Shown: positions 29,677 to 37,756 of the stretch, piece after piece
Numbering within the stretch: position 1 is the stretch's first letter
Layout: each line of letters begins with the position of its first letter
Assembly (NCBI RefSeq): GCF_001717465.1
Contig: NZ_CP017074.1
Span: forward strand, 1,144,873-1,208,872
Source: Luteimonas sp. JM171
GTDB taxonomy: Bacteria; Pseudomonadota; Gammaproteobacteria; Xanthomonadales; Xanthomonadaceae
DNA: 64,000 nt
Reading direction: 5' to 3'
Notes under the pieces: model-generated
What the model was told of the DNA's origin: nothing
What the model saw: the letters and a program-made list of their open reading frames with translations, nothing else
Databases searched by the model: none
Program-made: the position numbers and the translations under genes

Positions 29677-31713
29677 TCAGGCGCCGGGATCGGCGCTGGC
29701 GCCCCGTGCGCCGGGGCTGGCCGGCCTGCGCGCCGCATGTTGCGACAGGTCCTGGTGCAGGATCCGCCGCAGTTCGATGATCGCCTGCGCGGTCTCCTGC
29801 ACGCTGTGCCCGGAGGTGATGACCTTTTCCGAGGCGGCGCCGGGAAGGTGCGCGCTGCGGTAGGGCACCAGGCCGTCATCGGACTCCTCCAGCGGCACCG
29901 CCGGATCCCGCCTGGCGATGATGGAGTGGTAGGGCAGCCCAGGCGCGATCGGCAGATCGGCGGCGGCGCGCACGAACGGATCGTCGCGGTCCAGGTTGTC
30001 GATGCTGGTCGGCGGCCGGCCGCCGCTGCCGTCGGCGGCGTGGGCGCTGGCCACCGCGGTGAGGGCCTCGCCCAGTTCCTCCACCAGCGTCAGCGGCAGC
30101 CGGATCAGGCGCGAAACCCAGCGGCCCAGGGTATTGCCGGCCACCTCGGTGCCCCGGTGCGGGGTGGCGATGAAGACCGCCCGCCCAATGCCCTCGAAGG
30201 GTTCGAAGCGCAGCATGGGCCCCAGCCGGTCACGGATGCGGCGCTCCTGTTGCGGGGACAGGTCGCGCCCGGCCTGGAACCATTCCCACAGCTCGCCGTC
30301 GGCACGGGATACCAGCAGTCGCGAGATGAGCCCGCCCATGCTGTGCCCCACCAGCACGATGTCGTGCGAAGCAGGTGCAGTGCGGCCGGGATCAAAGTGG
30401 TCCAGCGCGTCTTCGACCAGCCCGCGGATGGCGGCGTGGTTGAGCACCACCGGTACGTTGGTCGGGTAATAGACCTGCCAGATCTGGAAGTTGCGGCGCA
30501 GGGTCCCGTCACCTTGGATTTCGTTGGCCACGTTCACCCAGGCCTCGGGGCTGCTGGCCAGGCCGTGCAGCATCAGGATGATCCGGCGCTCCGGGTCCCA
30601 GGGCTGCATCAGGTACAGGTGCGGGCGGTCGATGCCGTCCTCGCGGCCAAACAGGGTGCGCAGTGATTCGCGGTTGAAGCCCGAGCGCGCCAGCCACAGC
30701 CCGTAGCCGGCGGTGAAGTTGGCGGCAAGCGGCACGTCGTGGCCGTGCAGCGTGATCCGGTCGCTGGAATACGGGTCGTGCACCTCCACCCGCACCTCGC
30801 GGGTGTCCATCACCCCGGCCAGGTCCTCCTCGTCGAAGCGGAACAGCACGGTGATGCCGGGCGAAGGCATCTCGCTCCAGGCGGTCGGGCGCGGCGCGCG
30901 GCCACGCCGGCGCCGGGCCTCGTCCCCCGCGGCCGCTGCGTCCCTGTCCGCGGTTGCGGGTGTCGCCTGCCGCTCGACCCCCTCCAGCACCGCCACCAGC
31001 TCGGCGCCGAACCCGTCGCGGCGCCAGATGCTGCGCAGGCCGCTGAACGACAGCGACGCGGCCGGCAGCAGTTCGCGCGGCGGGCCGGCCTGCTCGGGAA
31101 TGCGTACCTGGTCCAGGTCCACGTGGAAGGTCCAGCCGGCACGCTGCACGCTGCGGCGCAGCGGGACGCCGTCTTCCGCCAGCACCGGCCCGGCTTCGGC
31201 GCTGTCCTCGAACAGCTGCGTCGAAGCCTCCTGGACGGCGTAGTTGTACCAGTCGCGGACCTGCGTCTGGCGATCCTCGAAGGCCCGCTCGCCCGGTGCG
31301 CGACCGGTGAAGAAGAGGTAGGCCCAGGCGTGGCGGGCGGTCTCCATCAGCGCCTGCAGGCGCGCGGGTGCCTGGTCTTCGCTCTCCAGCCCGAGCGCGT
31401 GCTGCAGCCACAGTTCGGCCAGGCTCGAGAGCTGGCGCTCCGTGTCCAGGCCCGGCGCGGTGGCCATGGCCTGCACGCAGTCCAGCGAGGCCTGGGCGCA
31501 GCCGTCCTGGTCGAGCCCGGAGACCCGGATGGCCTGAGCGGTCTGGGCGCTCAGACTGCCGGTGGTAAGGATGTCGCCGCGCTGCAGGGCGATGTATTCG
31601 CCCGGGGACATGGGCTCGATGGCGACCGACGGCTGGAATTCGCGCAGGATCGCGCAGCCGCCCAGCAGCGGGAGCAGCACGCAGGCAACCAGCAATCGCG
31701 GCGGAAGGGTCAT
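29677..31713 (-). CDS. Alpha/beta hydrolase lipoprotein, lipase-like
   Basis: A 678-residue predicted lipoprotein (lipobox LLGGC). The N-terminal 370 residues have no recognised domain; the C-terminal part is an alpha/beta hydrolase with an oxyanion HGL region (LMLHGLASSPEAW), the nucleophile elbow GHSMGG, FIATPHRGTEVAGN, and a late Asp/His pair (SDDGLVPYRSAHL, ITSGHSVQE). It resembles PGAP1/lipase-class esterases. It begins 34 bases after the DUF2894 gene and probably belongs to the DUF3348-DUF802-OmpA-DUF2894 operon. A lipid or acylated envelope component is a plausible substrate, by inference. Confidence 0.85.
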   Translation of the reverse strand: MTLPPRLLVACVLLPLLGGCAILREFQPSVAIEPMSPGEYIALQRGDILTTGSLSAQTAQAIRVSGLDQDGCAQASLDCVQAMATAPGLDTERQLSSLAELWLQHALGLESEDQAPARLQALMETARHAWAYLFFTGRAPGERAFEDRQTQVRDWYNYAVQEASTQLFEDSAEAGPVLAEDGVPLRRSVQRAGWTFHVDLDQVRIPEQAGPPRELLPAASLSFSGLRSIWRRDGFGAELVAVLEGVERQATPATADRDAAAAGDEARRRRGRAPRPTAWSEMPSPGITVLFRFDEEDLAGVMDTREVRVEVHDPYSSDRITLHGHDVPLAANFTAGYGLWLARSGFNRESLRTLFGREDGIDRPHLYLMQPWDPERRIILMLHGLASSPEAWVNVANEIQGDGTLRRNFQIWQVYYPTNVPVVLNHAAIRGLVEDALDHFDPGRTAPASHDIVLVGHSMGGLISRLLVSRADGELWEWFQAGRDLSPQQERRIRDRLGPMLRFEPFEGIGRAVFIATPHRGTEVAGNTLGRWVSRLIRLPLTLVEELGEALTAVASAHAADGSGGRPPTSIDNLDRDDPFVRAAADLPIAPGLPYHSIIARRDPAVPLEESDDGLVPYRSAHLPGAASEKVITSGHSVQETAQAIIELRRILHQDLSQHAARRPASPGARGASADPGA

Positions 31714-31746
31714 GGCGAAGGCCGCGGAAGACGCAAACGCCCGATT

Positions 31747-32142
31747 CTATCGGCCCCGCTTCGACTTTCGCGTGGATGCCCGCCTGGGCGCGCGGCGCTG
31801 GGCCGGCGGGCCCGCCTGCAGCTGCTCCAGCCACGACAGCGCGTCGAGGTAGGCCATGAAGTGCTGCAGGTAGCCGGGCGAGGTTTCGCGCATCAGCGCC
31901 AGCGCGCGGTGGGTGAGGCTGGCGGAGTTGAGCGGACCGGCGTCGGCGGGAGGCGGCCTGAGCGTTTCGCGCAGCTGCGCGCGGGAGCGCACGCGTGCGT
32001 GCAGGCGACGGAAATCCTGCACCGCGCCAAGCTGCGGGTAGTCGGCCACGCCAAACGCCAGCGCCTCCAGGGCGGCCTGGCGTTCGCGCGCGCCCTCGTC
32101 CAGACGCGCCACCAGCCCGGCAAGCGTGCCGGCATCAGCCAT
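31747..32142 (-). CDS. DUF2894 family protein
   Basis: A 131-residue soluble protein, mostly helical, with a strongly basic C-terminus (QRRAPRRASTRKSKRGR). The body (ASLTHRALALMRETSPGYLQHFMAYLDALSWLEQL) matches the DUF2894 family, which occurs almost only beside DUF802 and OmpA-like genes. The ATG at 32142 overlaps the end of the OmpA-like gene by 8 bases. It is most likely a cytoplasmic accessory of the MotA/MotB-like complex; its function is unknown. The family name rests on context plus recollection. Confidence 0.72.
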   Translation of the reverse strand: MADAGTLAGLVARLDEGARERQAALEALAFGVADYPQLGAVQDFRRLHARVRSRAQLRETLRPPPADAGPLNSASLTHRALALMRETSPGYLQHFMAYLDALSWLEQLQAGPPAQRRAPRRASTRKSKRGR

Positions 32143-32776
32143 CGGCCGGCACCGGGGACTGGCGGGGGACCGGGGCGATTTCCACCCGCCGGTTGCGGGC
32201 GCGGCCTTCGGCCTCATCGTTGGACGCTACCGGGTGGCGGTCGCCGAAGGCCGCGGCGAACACCGAGGAGGCCGGCACGCCGCGATCAACCAGCGCGCGG
32301 GTGACGGTGAGCGCGCGCTGCGCGGACAGGTCCCAGTTGTCGTCGAAGCGGCGGTTGCCGGCGTGCACCTGGCGGTCGTCGGTGAAGCCGCTGACCATCA
32401 GGATCTCGTCGCGCCCGGCGAGGTAGTCGGCCAGCGGGCCGGCCAGGGTGTCGAGCAGGGCCTCGCCCTCCTCCTGGAGCCGGTCGGAGTTGAGCGCGAA
32501 CAGCAGGCTGCCGCTGATGCCGATGCGGCCATCGGCCAGGGTGATGCGGCCGGCGGCCAGCGGCGCGGCCAGCGCCTGCTCCAGGGTCTGCCGCCGCTGC
32601 TGTTCGGCCTCGCGCTGGGCGACCTCTTCCTGCAGCTGGATCTCAAGGTGCAGCTGCACGCCGATCACCCCCACCAGGATCAGCACGAAGGCGCCCAGCA
32701 ATACCGCCATCAGGTCGCCGAACGCGGCCCAGATGGGCGTGGCCGAGCCGTCGCCGTCCTCCAGCGCCGCGCTCAT
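32135..32776 (-). CDS. MotB/ZorB-like OmpA-family stator protein
   Basis: A 213-residue protein with one N-terminal membrane helix (residues 15-37) and a periplasmic OmpA-like peptidoglycan-binding domain (SGSLLFALNSDRLQ, SGFTDDRQ, NWDLSAQRALTVTRAL, AEGRARNRRVEI). Asp21 in AAFGDLMAVLLGAFVLI occupies the place of the ion-carrying aspartate of MotB (Asp32 in E. coli) and ZorB, which argues for a working ion channel with the DUF802 partner. A coiled-coil spacer links the two domains. The ATG overlaps the DUF802 stop by 4 bases. The architecture is firm; the biological role is not known. Confidence 0.87.
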   Translation of the reverse strand: MSAALEDGDGSATPIWAAFGDLMAVLLGAFVLILVGVIGVQLHLEIQLQEEVAQREAEQQRRQTLEQALAAPLAAGRITLADGRIGISGSLLFALNSDRLQEEGEALLDTLAGPLADYLAGRDEILMVSGFTDDRQVHAGNRRFDDNWDLSAQRALTVTRALVDRGVPASSVFAAAFGDRHPVASNDEAEGRARNRRVEIAPVPRQSPVPADG

Positions 32777-34761
32777 GCGCCGGCACCCCCGGCTTCAACC
32801 GCGGTGTCGGCATCGCCAGCGAACTGCTGAAGGCTGGCGATGATCTCGCGCTGGCTGAGCACGCTCAGTTCCACCACTTCGCGGGCCTGGGCGACGTAAT
32901 AGGCCAGCTGTTCGTCGCTGCGCTCGGCGGTCCGCCCCAGGGCGTCTTCGATCGCCTGCAGGCGATCCACCAGGCCGGTGCTGGATTCATTGAATGCCTG
33001 CACCGCCCCTTCCAGCGAGCGGCCCAGGGCGGCCACCCCTTCGGCGCCGCACGCCAGCTGGGCGCTCGCCTGTTCGATGCGCGCGTTGCCGGCGTCGATG
33101 CGTTCGTCGAAGCGGGCCCCCACGCGTTCGAGCAGGTCCGAGGAGGTGGTGACCAGGGCGTCGATCGCCTCGCGCTGCTCCGCCGAGGCGCGGTTCACCG
33201 CGGCCAGCAGGGTGTCGAGCGTTTCCAGCATGCGGGTGCGCTCTTCGAGCATGGCGTTGTCGCGCTGCATGCTTTCGGTCAGCGACTGGCGCAGTTCGGC
33301 AATGGTTTCGGCCGCCGCGCGCGGGCCTTCGGCGGCGGCCTGCACCAGGGTGGAGACCTCGGCAATGGTGGCCGCGGCATGCTCGCGCGCCTGCCCCGAG
33401 GCCTCGCTCCACTGCGCGCGCAGTTCCTCGCCCACGCTGGCAAGGCTGTCGCGCCAAGCGGCCAGCCGGGCCTCGTCGCCCTCGGCCTGCGCCGCCTGCA
33501 GGCGGGAGTGGCTGGCTTCCAGCGCGCCCAGCAGGGCGCTGGCCTGCCCTGCAATGTCTTCGCCCGCGGTGGCCAGCGCCTGTGCGCTGCGCTCGGCCAT
33601 GGCGTCGTGGCTGGCCTGCTGGGCGGCCAGGCCCTCGCGCCAGGCCGCTGCCATCGCCTCGCTGGTGTCCTGCATCCGCGCCTGCAGCTGCCCGAGCATT
33701 TCCCGGGTGCGCTGTTCAAGCGCCTCCTCCATGGCCTGCGCGCGTGCGGCCAGGGTCGCCTCCAGCGCCTGCACGGTGGCCGACAAGCGCTCCGACGCGG
33801 CTTCCAGGTGCCGTTCCGAGACCTGCGCCAGCGCCGCCTGGGTCCCCTCGGCCTGGCGGGCGAGCGCGGCCATGGTGGATTCGGCGACCGGCGCCAGCGC
33901 CTGGCCGGCAATGCGCGCGCCTTCCGCCGCGCTGGCCTGCAGGGACTGGCCGACCGACTGGGCGAGTTCGCGATAGGCGGATTCGGTGGCGGCGTGGAAA
34001 TCGGCCTGCTGCCGGGCCTGGCGCTCGCCGTTTGCCTGCGCCTGCTGCTCCATGGCGGCCATCATCGATTCCAGCCGCTCGACCAGCGAAGGCATGGCCG
34101 CCGCCTGGGCCTGCAGCAGCGCCAGTGCCTGTTCGCGCTGGTGCACCTGCGAGTGCCCGCGCAAGGTGGTGGCGATGTGGGCATCCAGCCGCTCGACGGC
34201 GCCGATGCGCTCGCGCCGCACCAGCGCCGACAGCAGGCCCAGCGCGGCCGAGCTGGCCACACCGGCGATCGAGGCGCCAAACGCCACGCCCAGTCCGCTC
34301 ACCGGCGCCGCCAGCGAATCGCGCACCGCCTGCAGGTCGGTGGCCGTCTGCAGCGCCATGCCGGTGCCGCGCAGGGTGAGCACCATGCCCAGCAGGGTGC
34401 CCAGCATGCCCAGCAGCACCAGCATGCCCACCAGGTAGGGGGTGAGCGCCGGCGTGGGCAGCCCGGCGCGGCCGCCTTCCACGCGCAGCTGCACGGCGCT
34501 GCGCAGCGACGGGTCCAGCGCGGCAAGCCACTGCACAAGGGGCTGGGTGGTGTCGCCATCCAGCGCATCCAGCGCGGCGAGCAGCGAACCGGTCGCCTGG
34601 CGGTAGCGGTGCAGCTCCCACGCGCCCACCAGGTACAGCGCCGCGATCAGGAGCGTCACCAGCAGCGCCGGCAGGTTGCTGCCCAGGTAGCCCAGCCCGA
34701 CCCAGCACACCGCGGCCAGGCCGAGCACGAAGATCGATGTGCCCAGGGAAGTGGTTTTCAT
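32773..34761 (-). CDS. DUF802 MotA/ExbB-like membrane protein with long coiled-coil tail
   Basis: A 662-residue protein. Helices lie at about 9-26, 31-49, 107-130 and 155-182; the last two carry the MotA/TolQ/ExbB pattern (LLGMLGTLLGMVLTL and SGLGVAFGASIAGVASSAALGLL). From residue 190 to about 645 the sequence is Ala/Glu/Gln/Arg-rich heptads, a long cytoplasmic coiled coil like the tail of ZorA. It probably forms a pentameric ion channel with the MotB-like protein encoded next. The ATG at 34761 follows AAGGA. The longer frame upstream is not supported. DUF802 occurs in a conserved four-gene cassette in beta- and gammaproteobacteria; its function is unknown. Confidence 0.87.
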   Translation of the reverse strand: MKTTSLGTSIFVLGLAAVCWVGLGYLGSNLPALLVTLLIAALYLVGAWELHRYRQATGSLLAALDALDGDTTQPLVQWLAALDPSLRSAVQLRVEGGRAGLPTPALTPYLVGMLVLLGMLGTLLGMVLTLRGTGMALQTATDLQAVRDSLAAPVSGLGVAFGASIAGVASSAALGLLSALVRRERIGAVERLDAHIATTLRGHSQVHQREQALALLQAQAAAMPSLVERLESMMAAMEQQAQANGERQARQQADFHAATESAYRELAQSVGQSLQASAAEGARIAGQALAPVAESTMAALARQAEGTQAALAQVSERHLEAASERLSATVQALEATLAARAQAMEEALEQRTREMLGQLQARMQDTSEAMAAAWREGLAAQQASHDAMAERSAQALATAGEDIAGQASALLGALEASHSRLQAAQAEGDEARLAAWRDSLASVGEELRAQWSEASGQAREHAAATIAEVSTLVQAAAEGPRAAAETIAELRQSLTESMQRDNAMLEERTRMLETLDTLLAAVNRASAEQREAIDALVTTSSDLLERVGARFDERIDAGNARIEQASAQLACGAEGVAALGRSLEGAVQAFNESSTGLVDRLQAIEDALGRTAERSDEQLAYYVAQAREVVELSVLSQREIIASLQQFAGDADTAVEAGGAGA

Positions 34762-34771
34762 GGGGTCCTTG

Positions 34772-35428
34772 TCAGGGGCTGCGAAGGGCCGCGAGCAGGC
34801 CTTCGACGGGTTGGAAGCGCAGGTCCAGCTCGGCCAGGAGCAGGTCCCGCAGTTCATGGCGCAGGGCCGGGAGCCACGCCGGCGCGGTTTCGTCCGGGCC
34901 GGGGCCACTGGCCTGCAGGGCCTCGAAGCGCGCCGCGAAGGCCTCCGCGGTGGCGGCCAGCAGCGCCACCTCGCGCGGGCTCAGCGCCGCCTCCATCTGC
35001 GCGTCGATTCCGGCCAGTCGCGCCGGCCCGGGGCCGGCGGCGGCCAGGCACTCGCGCAGGTCCCCGCGCAGGCGCCCCGCGGCGCTGAGCATGGCCCGCT
35101 GCATGGCCTGGATATGGCGCTGGAACGGGGCAAAGCCGGCCGATGCCGCGGCCGGGCCGGGCCCGGCTTCGATCTCGGCGGCCAGGCCGGCGCGGATGTC
35201 TCGGTATTCGGCAGCCAGGGACTCAACGTCCGCCGGGGCCGCGTCCGGGACCTCCGCAGCCGGGGCCTCCAGCGCCCGCGACAGCTCGACGGCGCGCGGC
35301 CAGTCGATCCAGGCGCCCAGCCGGCCGACTGCACTGCCGGCGGGCGGCGAGGGCGTGGCGCCGGCAACGCGCGCGAGCAGGCGCGCGAGGGTGGGCGCGC
35401 CGACGGAGGGCGGGGGGAGCTGTTGCAC
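34772..35428 (-). CDS. DUF3348 family protein
   Basis: A helical soluble protein of about 218 residues, first gene of the DUF3348-DUF802-OmpA-DUF2894 cassette. It begins with a short Pro-rich stretch followed by GAPTLARLLARV and has a C-terminal LRHELRDLLLAELDLRFQPVEGLL typical of DUF3348. The start is uncertain: the GTG at 35428 is in frame but lies just after an 8-C run and has no ribosome binding site, and an ATG in another frame at about 35455 would need a shift across the C or T runs. It ends 10 bases before the DUF802 start. Confidence 0.72.
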   Translation of the reverse strand: MQQLPPPSVGAPTLARLLARVAGATPSPPAGSAVGRLGAWIDWPRAVELSRALEAPAAEVPDAAPADVESLAAEYRDIRAGLAAEIEAGPGPAAASAGFAPFQRHIQAMQRAMLSAAGRLRGDLRECLAAAGPGPARLAGIDAQMEAALSPREVALLAATAEAFAARFEALQASGPGPDETAPAWLPALRHELRDLLLAELDLRFQPVEGLLAALRSP

Positions 35429-35526
35429 CGGGGGGGGCTGGCCAAAAAACGGCCATTCTACAGAGCATCCCGGCCCCAGTGCCCGCCGGGCGACGGGCGC
35501 CGGAGGCCGCCCGTGGTGGCGCGGGG

Positions 35527-35532
35527 TATCAT
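35527..35532 (+). promoter_or_regulatory. Candidate -10 of the aldolase gene
   Basis: TATCAT at 35527-35532 would place the transcript start near 35539, giving a leader of about 48 bases that carries the AGGA site used by the GTG start. No clear -35 is seen. Confidence 0.35.
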
Positions 35533-35586
35533 CATGGGATGCGGAATGACCGCCCAACTCCCCCCACCAGACGACAGGACATCGAC

Positions 35587-36480
35587 GTGGCAGTGAATCG
35601 GCAGCAGCGTGACAGGATTGCTTCGGGCAAGGGTTTCATCGCGGCGCTCGACCAGAGCGGCGGCAGCACCCCCAGGGCGCTCGGCCTTTACGGCATCGAG
35701 TCCTCGGCGTGGTCCAACGAGGAGGAGATGTTCGACCTGGTGCACCAGATGCGCACCCGCATCGTCACCAGCCCGGCGTTCAACGGCGACCGCATCCTGG
35801 GCGCGATCCTGTTCGAGCGCACGCTCGACGGCAGCTTCGAGGGCCAGGACGCGGCCACTTTCCTGTGGGAGACCAAGGGCGTGGTGCCGTTCCTGAAGAT
35901 CGACAAGGGCCTTGAGGACGAGGCCAACGGCGTGCAGATGATGAAGCCGATCCCGGGCCTGTCCGGGCTGCTGGCCAAGGCCAAGGCCAAGGGCATCTTC
36001 GGCACCAAGGAGCGCTCGGTCATCAAGGCCAACAACGCCGAAGGCATCGCCGCCATCCTCGACCAGCAGTTCGACATCGGCCAGCAGGTGCTCGACGCCG
36101 GCCTGGTGCCGATCCTCGAGCCCGAGGTGGACATCAAGGCCGCCGACAAGGAGGCCATCGAGGCCGAGATGAAGAAGGGCATCCTCGAGCGGCTGTCCCG
36201 CTACAGCGCCGACAACCCGGTGATCTTCAAGCTCACCCTGCCCAGCGTGGACGGTTTCTTCCAGGAGATCGTGGACCACCCGGCGGTGCTCAAGGTGGTG
36301 GCGCTCTCGGGCGGCTACACCCGCGCCGAGGCCAACGAGAAGCTGGCGAAGAACCCCGGCGTCATCGCCAGCTTCAGCCGCGCGCTGACCGAAGGCCTGA
36401 CCGCGCAGCAGAGCGACGACGAGTTCAACAAGGCGCTGGACGAGTCGATCGAGTCGATCTACCGCGCATCGATCGCCTGA
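35587..36480 (+). CDS. fda: Fructose-bisphosphate aldolase, class I
   Basis: Class I (Schiff-base) aldolase of about 297 residues that interconverts fructose 1,6-bisphosphate with dihydroxyacetone phosphate and glyceraldehyde 3-phosphate. The bacterial small class I type is shown by GFIAALDQSGGSTPRAL, GVVPFLKIDKGLEDE, GLVPILEPEVDIKA, IFKLTLPSV (the Schiff-base Lys region) and VVALSGGYTR. The GTG at 35587 lies 8 bases after AGGA and matches where relatives begin; GTG 35593 is the alternative. A strong terminator follows immediately. It is monocistronic and divergent from the DUF3348 cassette. Confidence 0.95.
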   Translation: MAVNRQQRDRIASGKGFIAALDQSGGSTPRALGLYGIESSAWSNEEEMFDLVHQMRTRIVTSPAFNGDRILGAILFERTLDGSFEGQDAATFLWETKGVVPFLKIDKGLEDEANGVQMMKPIPGLSGLLAKAKAKGIFGTKERSVIKANNAEGIAAILDQQFDIGQQVLDAGLVPILEPEVDIKAADKEAIEAEMKKGILERLSRYSADNPVIFKLTLPSVDGFFQEIVDHPAVLKVVALSGGYTRAEANEKLAKNPGVIASFSRALTEGLTAQQSDDEFNKALDESIESIYRASIA

Positions 36481-36508
36481 GGCCAGGCGGTCCACCGCGG
36501 ACAGCAGG

Positions 36509-36535
36509 AGGCCGGCGCATTGCGCCGGCCTTTTT
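36509..36535 (+). terminator. Rho-independent terminator of the aldolase gene
   Basis: A perfect 10-bp stem (AGGCCGGCGC, 36509-36518, with 36522-36531), a 3-base loop and a T run to 36535. It lies 29 bases after the aldolase stop, between convergent genes. Confidence 0.92.
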
Positions 36536-36547
36536 CTGCCTGCGCTG

Positions 36548-36940
36548 TCAGGCCGGCAGCTGCGGCACGGCCACCGGCCGGCCGTCGCTGTCGAGCGCGA
36601 TCATCACGAAGCGCCCGCGGGTGCAGGTGCGCCGGTCCCCGCTGAGCAGGTCCTCGGCCACCAGCTCCACGTCCACCTGCATCGAGGTGCGCCCCACCTC
36701 GACGACGCGGGCGATGGTTTCCACCAGCTGGCCCTGCCGGATCGGCAGCCTGAAATCCACCTTGTCCGAGCGCGCGGTCACCACCGCGCGACGCGAATAG
36801 CGCGAGGCCGCGATGAACGCGGCCTTGTCCATCCAGGCCAGCGCCTGGCCGCCGAACAGGGTGCCCATGTGGTTGGTGTGGTCCGGGAACACCATTTCCA
36901 GCAGGCGCGCCTCGGTGGGCTGGGCCGGCGGCGGCCTCAT
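36548..36940 (-). CDS. Acyl-CoA thioesterase, YciA-like hotdog protein
   Basis: A 130-residue single hotdog-domain thioesterase that hydrolyses acyl-CoA to free acid and CoA. The signature NHMGTLFGGQALAWMDKAAFIAA is the YciA/BACH-type active-site helix with its adjacent Asp, and SDKVDFRLPIRQGQLVE follows as expected. The ATG at 36940 overlaps the stop of the thioredoxin gene by 4 bases, which makes this the last gene of the nrdAB operon. A link to nucleotide metabolism is not obvious; operon membership may be incidental. Confidence 0.9.
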   Translation of the reverse strand: MRPPPAQPTEARLLEMVFPDHTNHMGTLFGGQALAWMDKAAFIAASRYSRRAVVTARSDKVDFRLPIRQGQLVETIARVVEVGRTSMQVDVELVAEDLLSGDRRTCTRGRFVMIALDSDGRPVAVPQLPA

Positions 36941-37278
36941 GCGGGCACCCCGGCGAAATGTGTTTCCACGGCGTCGAGGATCCGTGCGGGCGGCTGGAAG
37001 CCAGGCAGGCGCGCCAGTTCCACACCATCGCCGTACAGCGACAGGGTCGGGGTCTGGCGCAGGCCAAGGGAGCGGAACAGGTCTTCGCCAACGTCTTCCA
37101 GCCCCACCTTCAGCAGCGCAAGGCCGGTGGCAGCAGGATCATCCGCCACCTTGCGCAGCGACATCTCAAGCATCCTGCAGCCCGGGCAGTCCTGCTTGTG
37201 GAAATCCACAAGCAACTGTGGGTGGCCGGTGATGGCGGCGTGGAATTCTTCAGCTGATCGCGCGTGCAGCGTCTTCAT
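36937..37278 (-). CDS. Thioredoxin-fold protein of the nrd operon
   Basis: A 113-residue cytoplasmic thioredoxin-like protein with the active site CPGC (in DFHKQDCPGCRMLEM) and a cis-Pro in LRQTPTLSLYGDG. It is smaller than classical thioredoxin in the first helix and its dipeptide differs from the usual GP. It sits directly downstream of the flavodoxin gene, overlapping it by 29 bases, in the ribonucleotide reductase operon, so it may act as the electron donor to NrdA in the way NrdH does elsewhere. The ATG at 37278 gives the best alignment to the fold. Confidence 0.85.
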   Translation of the reverse strand: MKTLHARSAEEFHAAITGHPQLLVDFHKQDCPGCRMLEMSLRKVADDPAATGLALLKVGLEDVGEDLFRSLGLRQTPTLSLYGDGVELARLPGFQPPARILDAVETHFAGVPA

Positions 37279-37753
37279 GGTGCGGTGTCCTTCGGGTCGG
37301 GGCGCGGGCAGCGCCGGCAATGGCCAGGACCTCGTCGGTCCAGCGCCTGATTGTCCGGGTATCCCGGTCGCCATGGGGCATCTGCTCGATCTCCAGCGTC
37401 GGCAAGCGGGTGTCGAAGAAGGCGGCTATGCGGCGTACCGCACCACAGTAGTACTTCTCGCCCCACTGCGTTTCGCCGGTGCCGAACACGGCGACGCGCG
37501 GCGGCATGCCGACGGCCTCCACCAGCTGGGCGATGAAGCGCTTCATCTCCGGCGGCGTTCGGCCGCCGTTGTCGGTCCACGCTCCGAGCACGTACAGGTC
37601 GTGGTGCGGATCCGGGCCGGCGGCATCCAGCCCCTGGATGTCTGTCTCGATCCAGCTCATCTGGTGCAAGCGTTCCTCGCAACGCGCCCGCACCAGGCGG
37701 GCGACGTCGCGCGTATTGCCACTCAGCGACGTGTAGGCGATGAGGATGCGCAT
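37250..37753 (-). CDS. Flavodoxin of the nrd operon
   Basis: A 167-residue flavodoxin-like protein. The FMN phosphate loop is YTSLSGNTRDVARL; GAWTDNGGRTPPEMKRF and VFGTGETQWGEKYYCGAVRRI form the isoalloxazine loops. It is longer than NrdI, but its place 3 bases after nrdB suggests a similar job: supplying reducing equivalents or oxidant to assemble the NrdB metal-radical cofactor. The ATG at 37753 sits in GAGGATGCGC of the opposite strand. Family is clear; role is by context. Confidence 0.88.
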   Translation of the reverse strand: MRILIAYTSLSGNTRDVARLVRARCEERLHQMSWIETDIQGLDAAGPDPHHDLYVLGAWTDNGGRTPPEMKRFIAQLVEAVGMPPRVAVFGTGETQWGEKYYCGAVRRIAAFFDTRLPTLEIEQMPHGDRDTRTIRRWTDEVLAIAGAARAPTRRTPHHEDAARAIS

Positions 37754-37756
37754 GGC

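Noticed and set aside
31747..35428. A complete Zorya anti-phage system
   Set aside because: No ZorC, ZorD or ZorE gene is present and neighbours are housekeeping genes, so only the motor-like architecture is shared.
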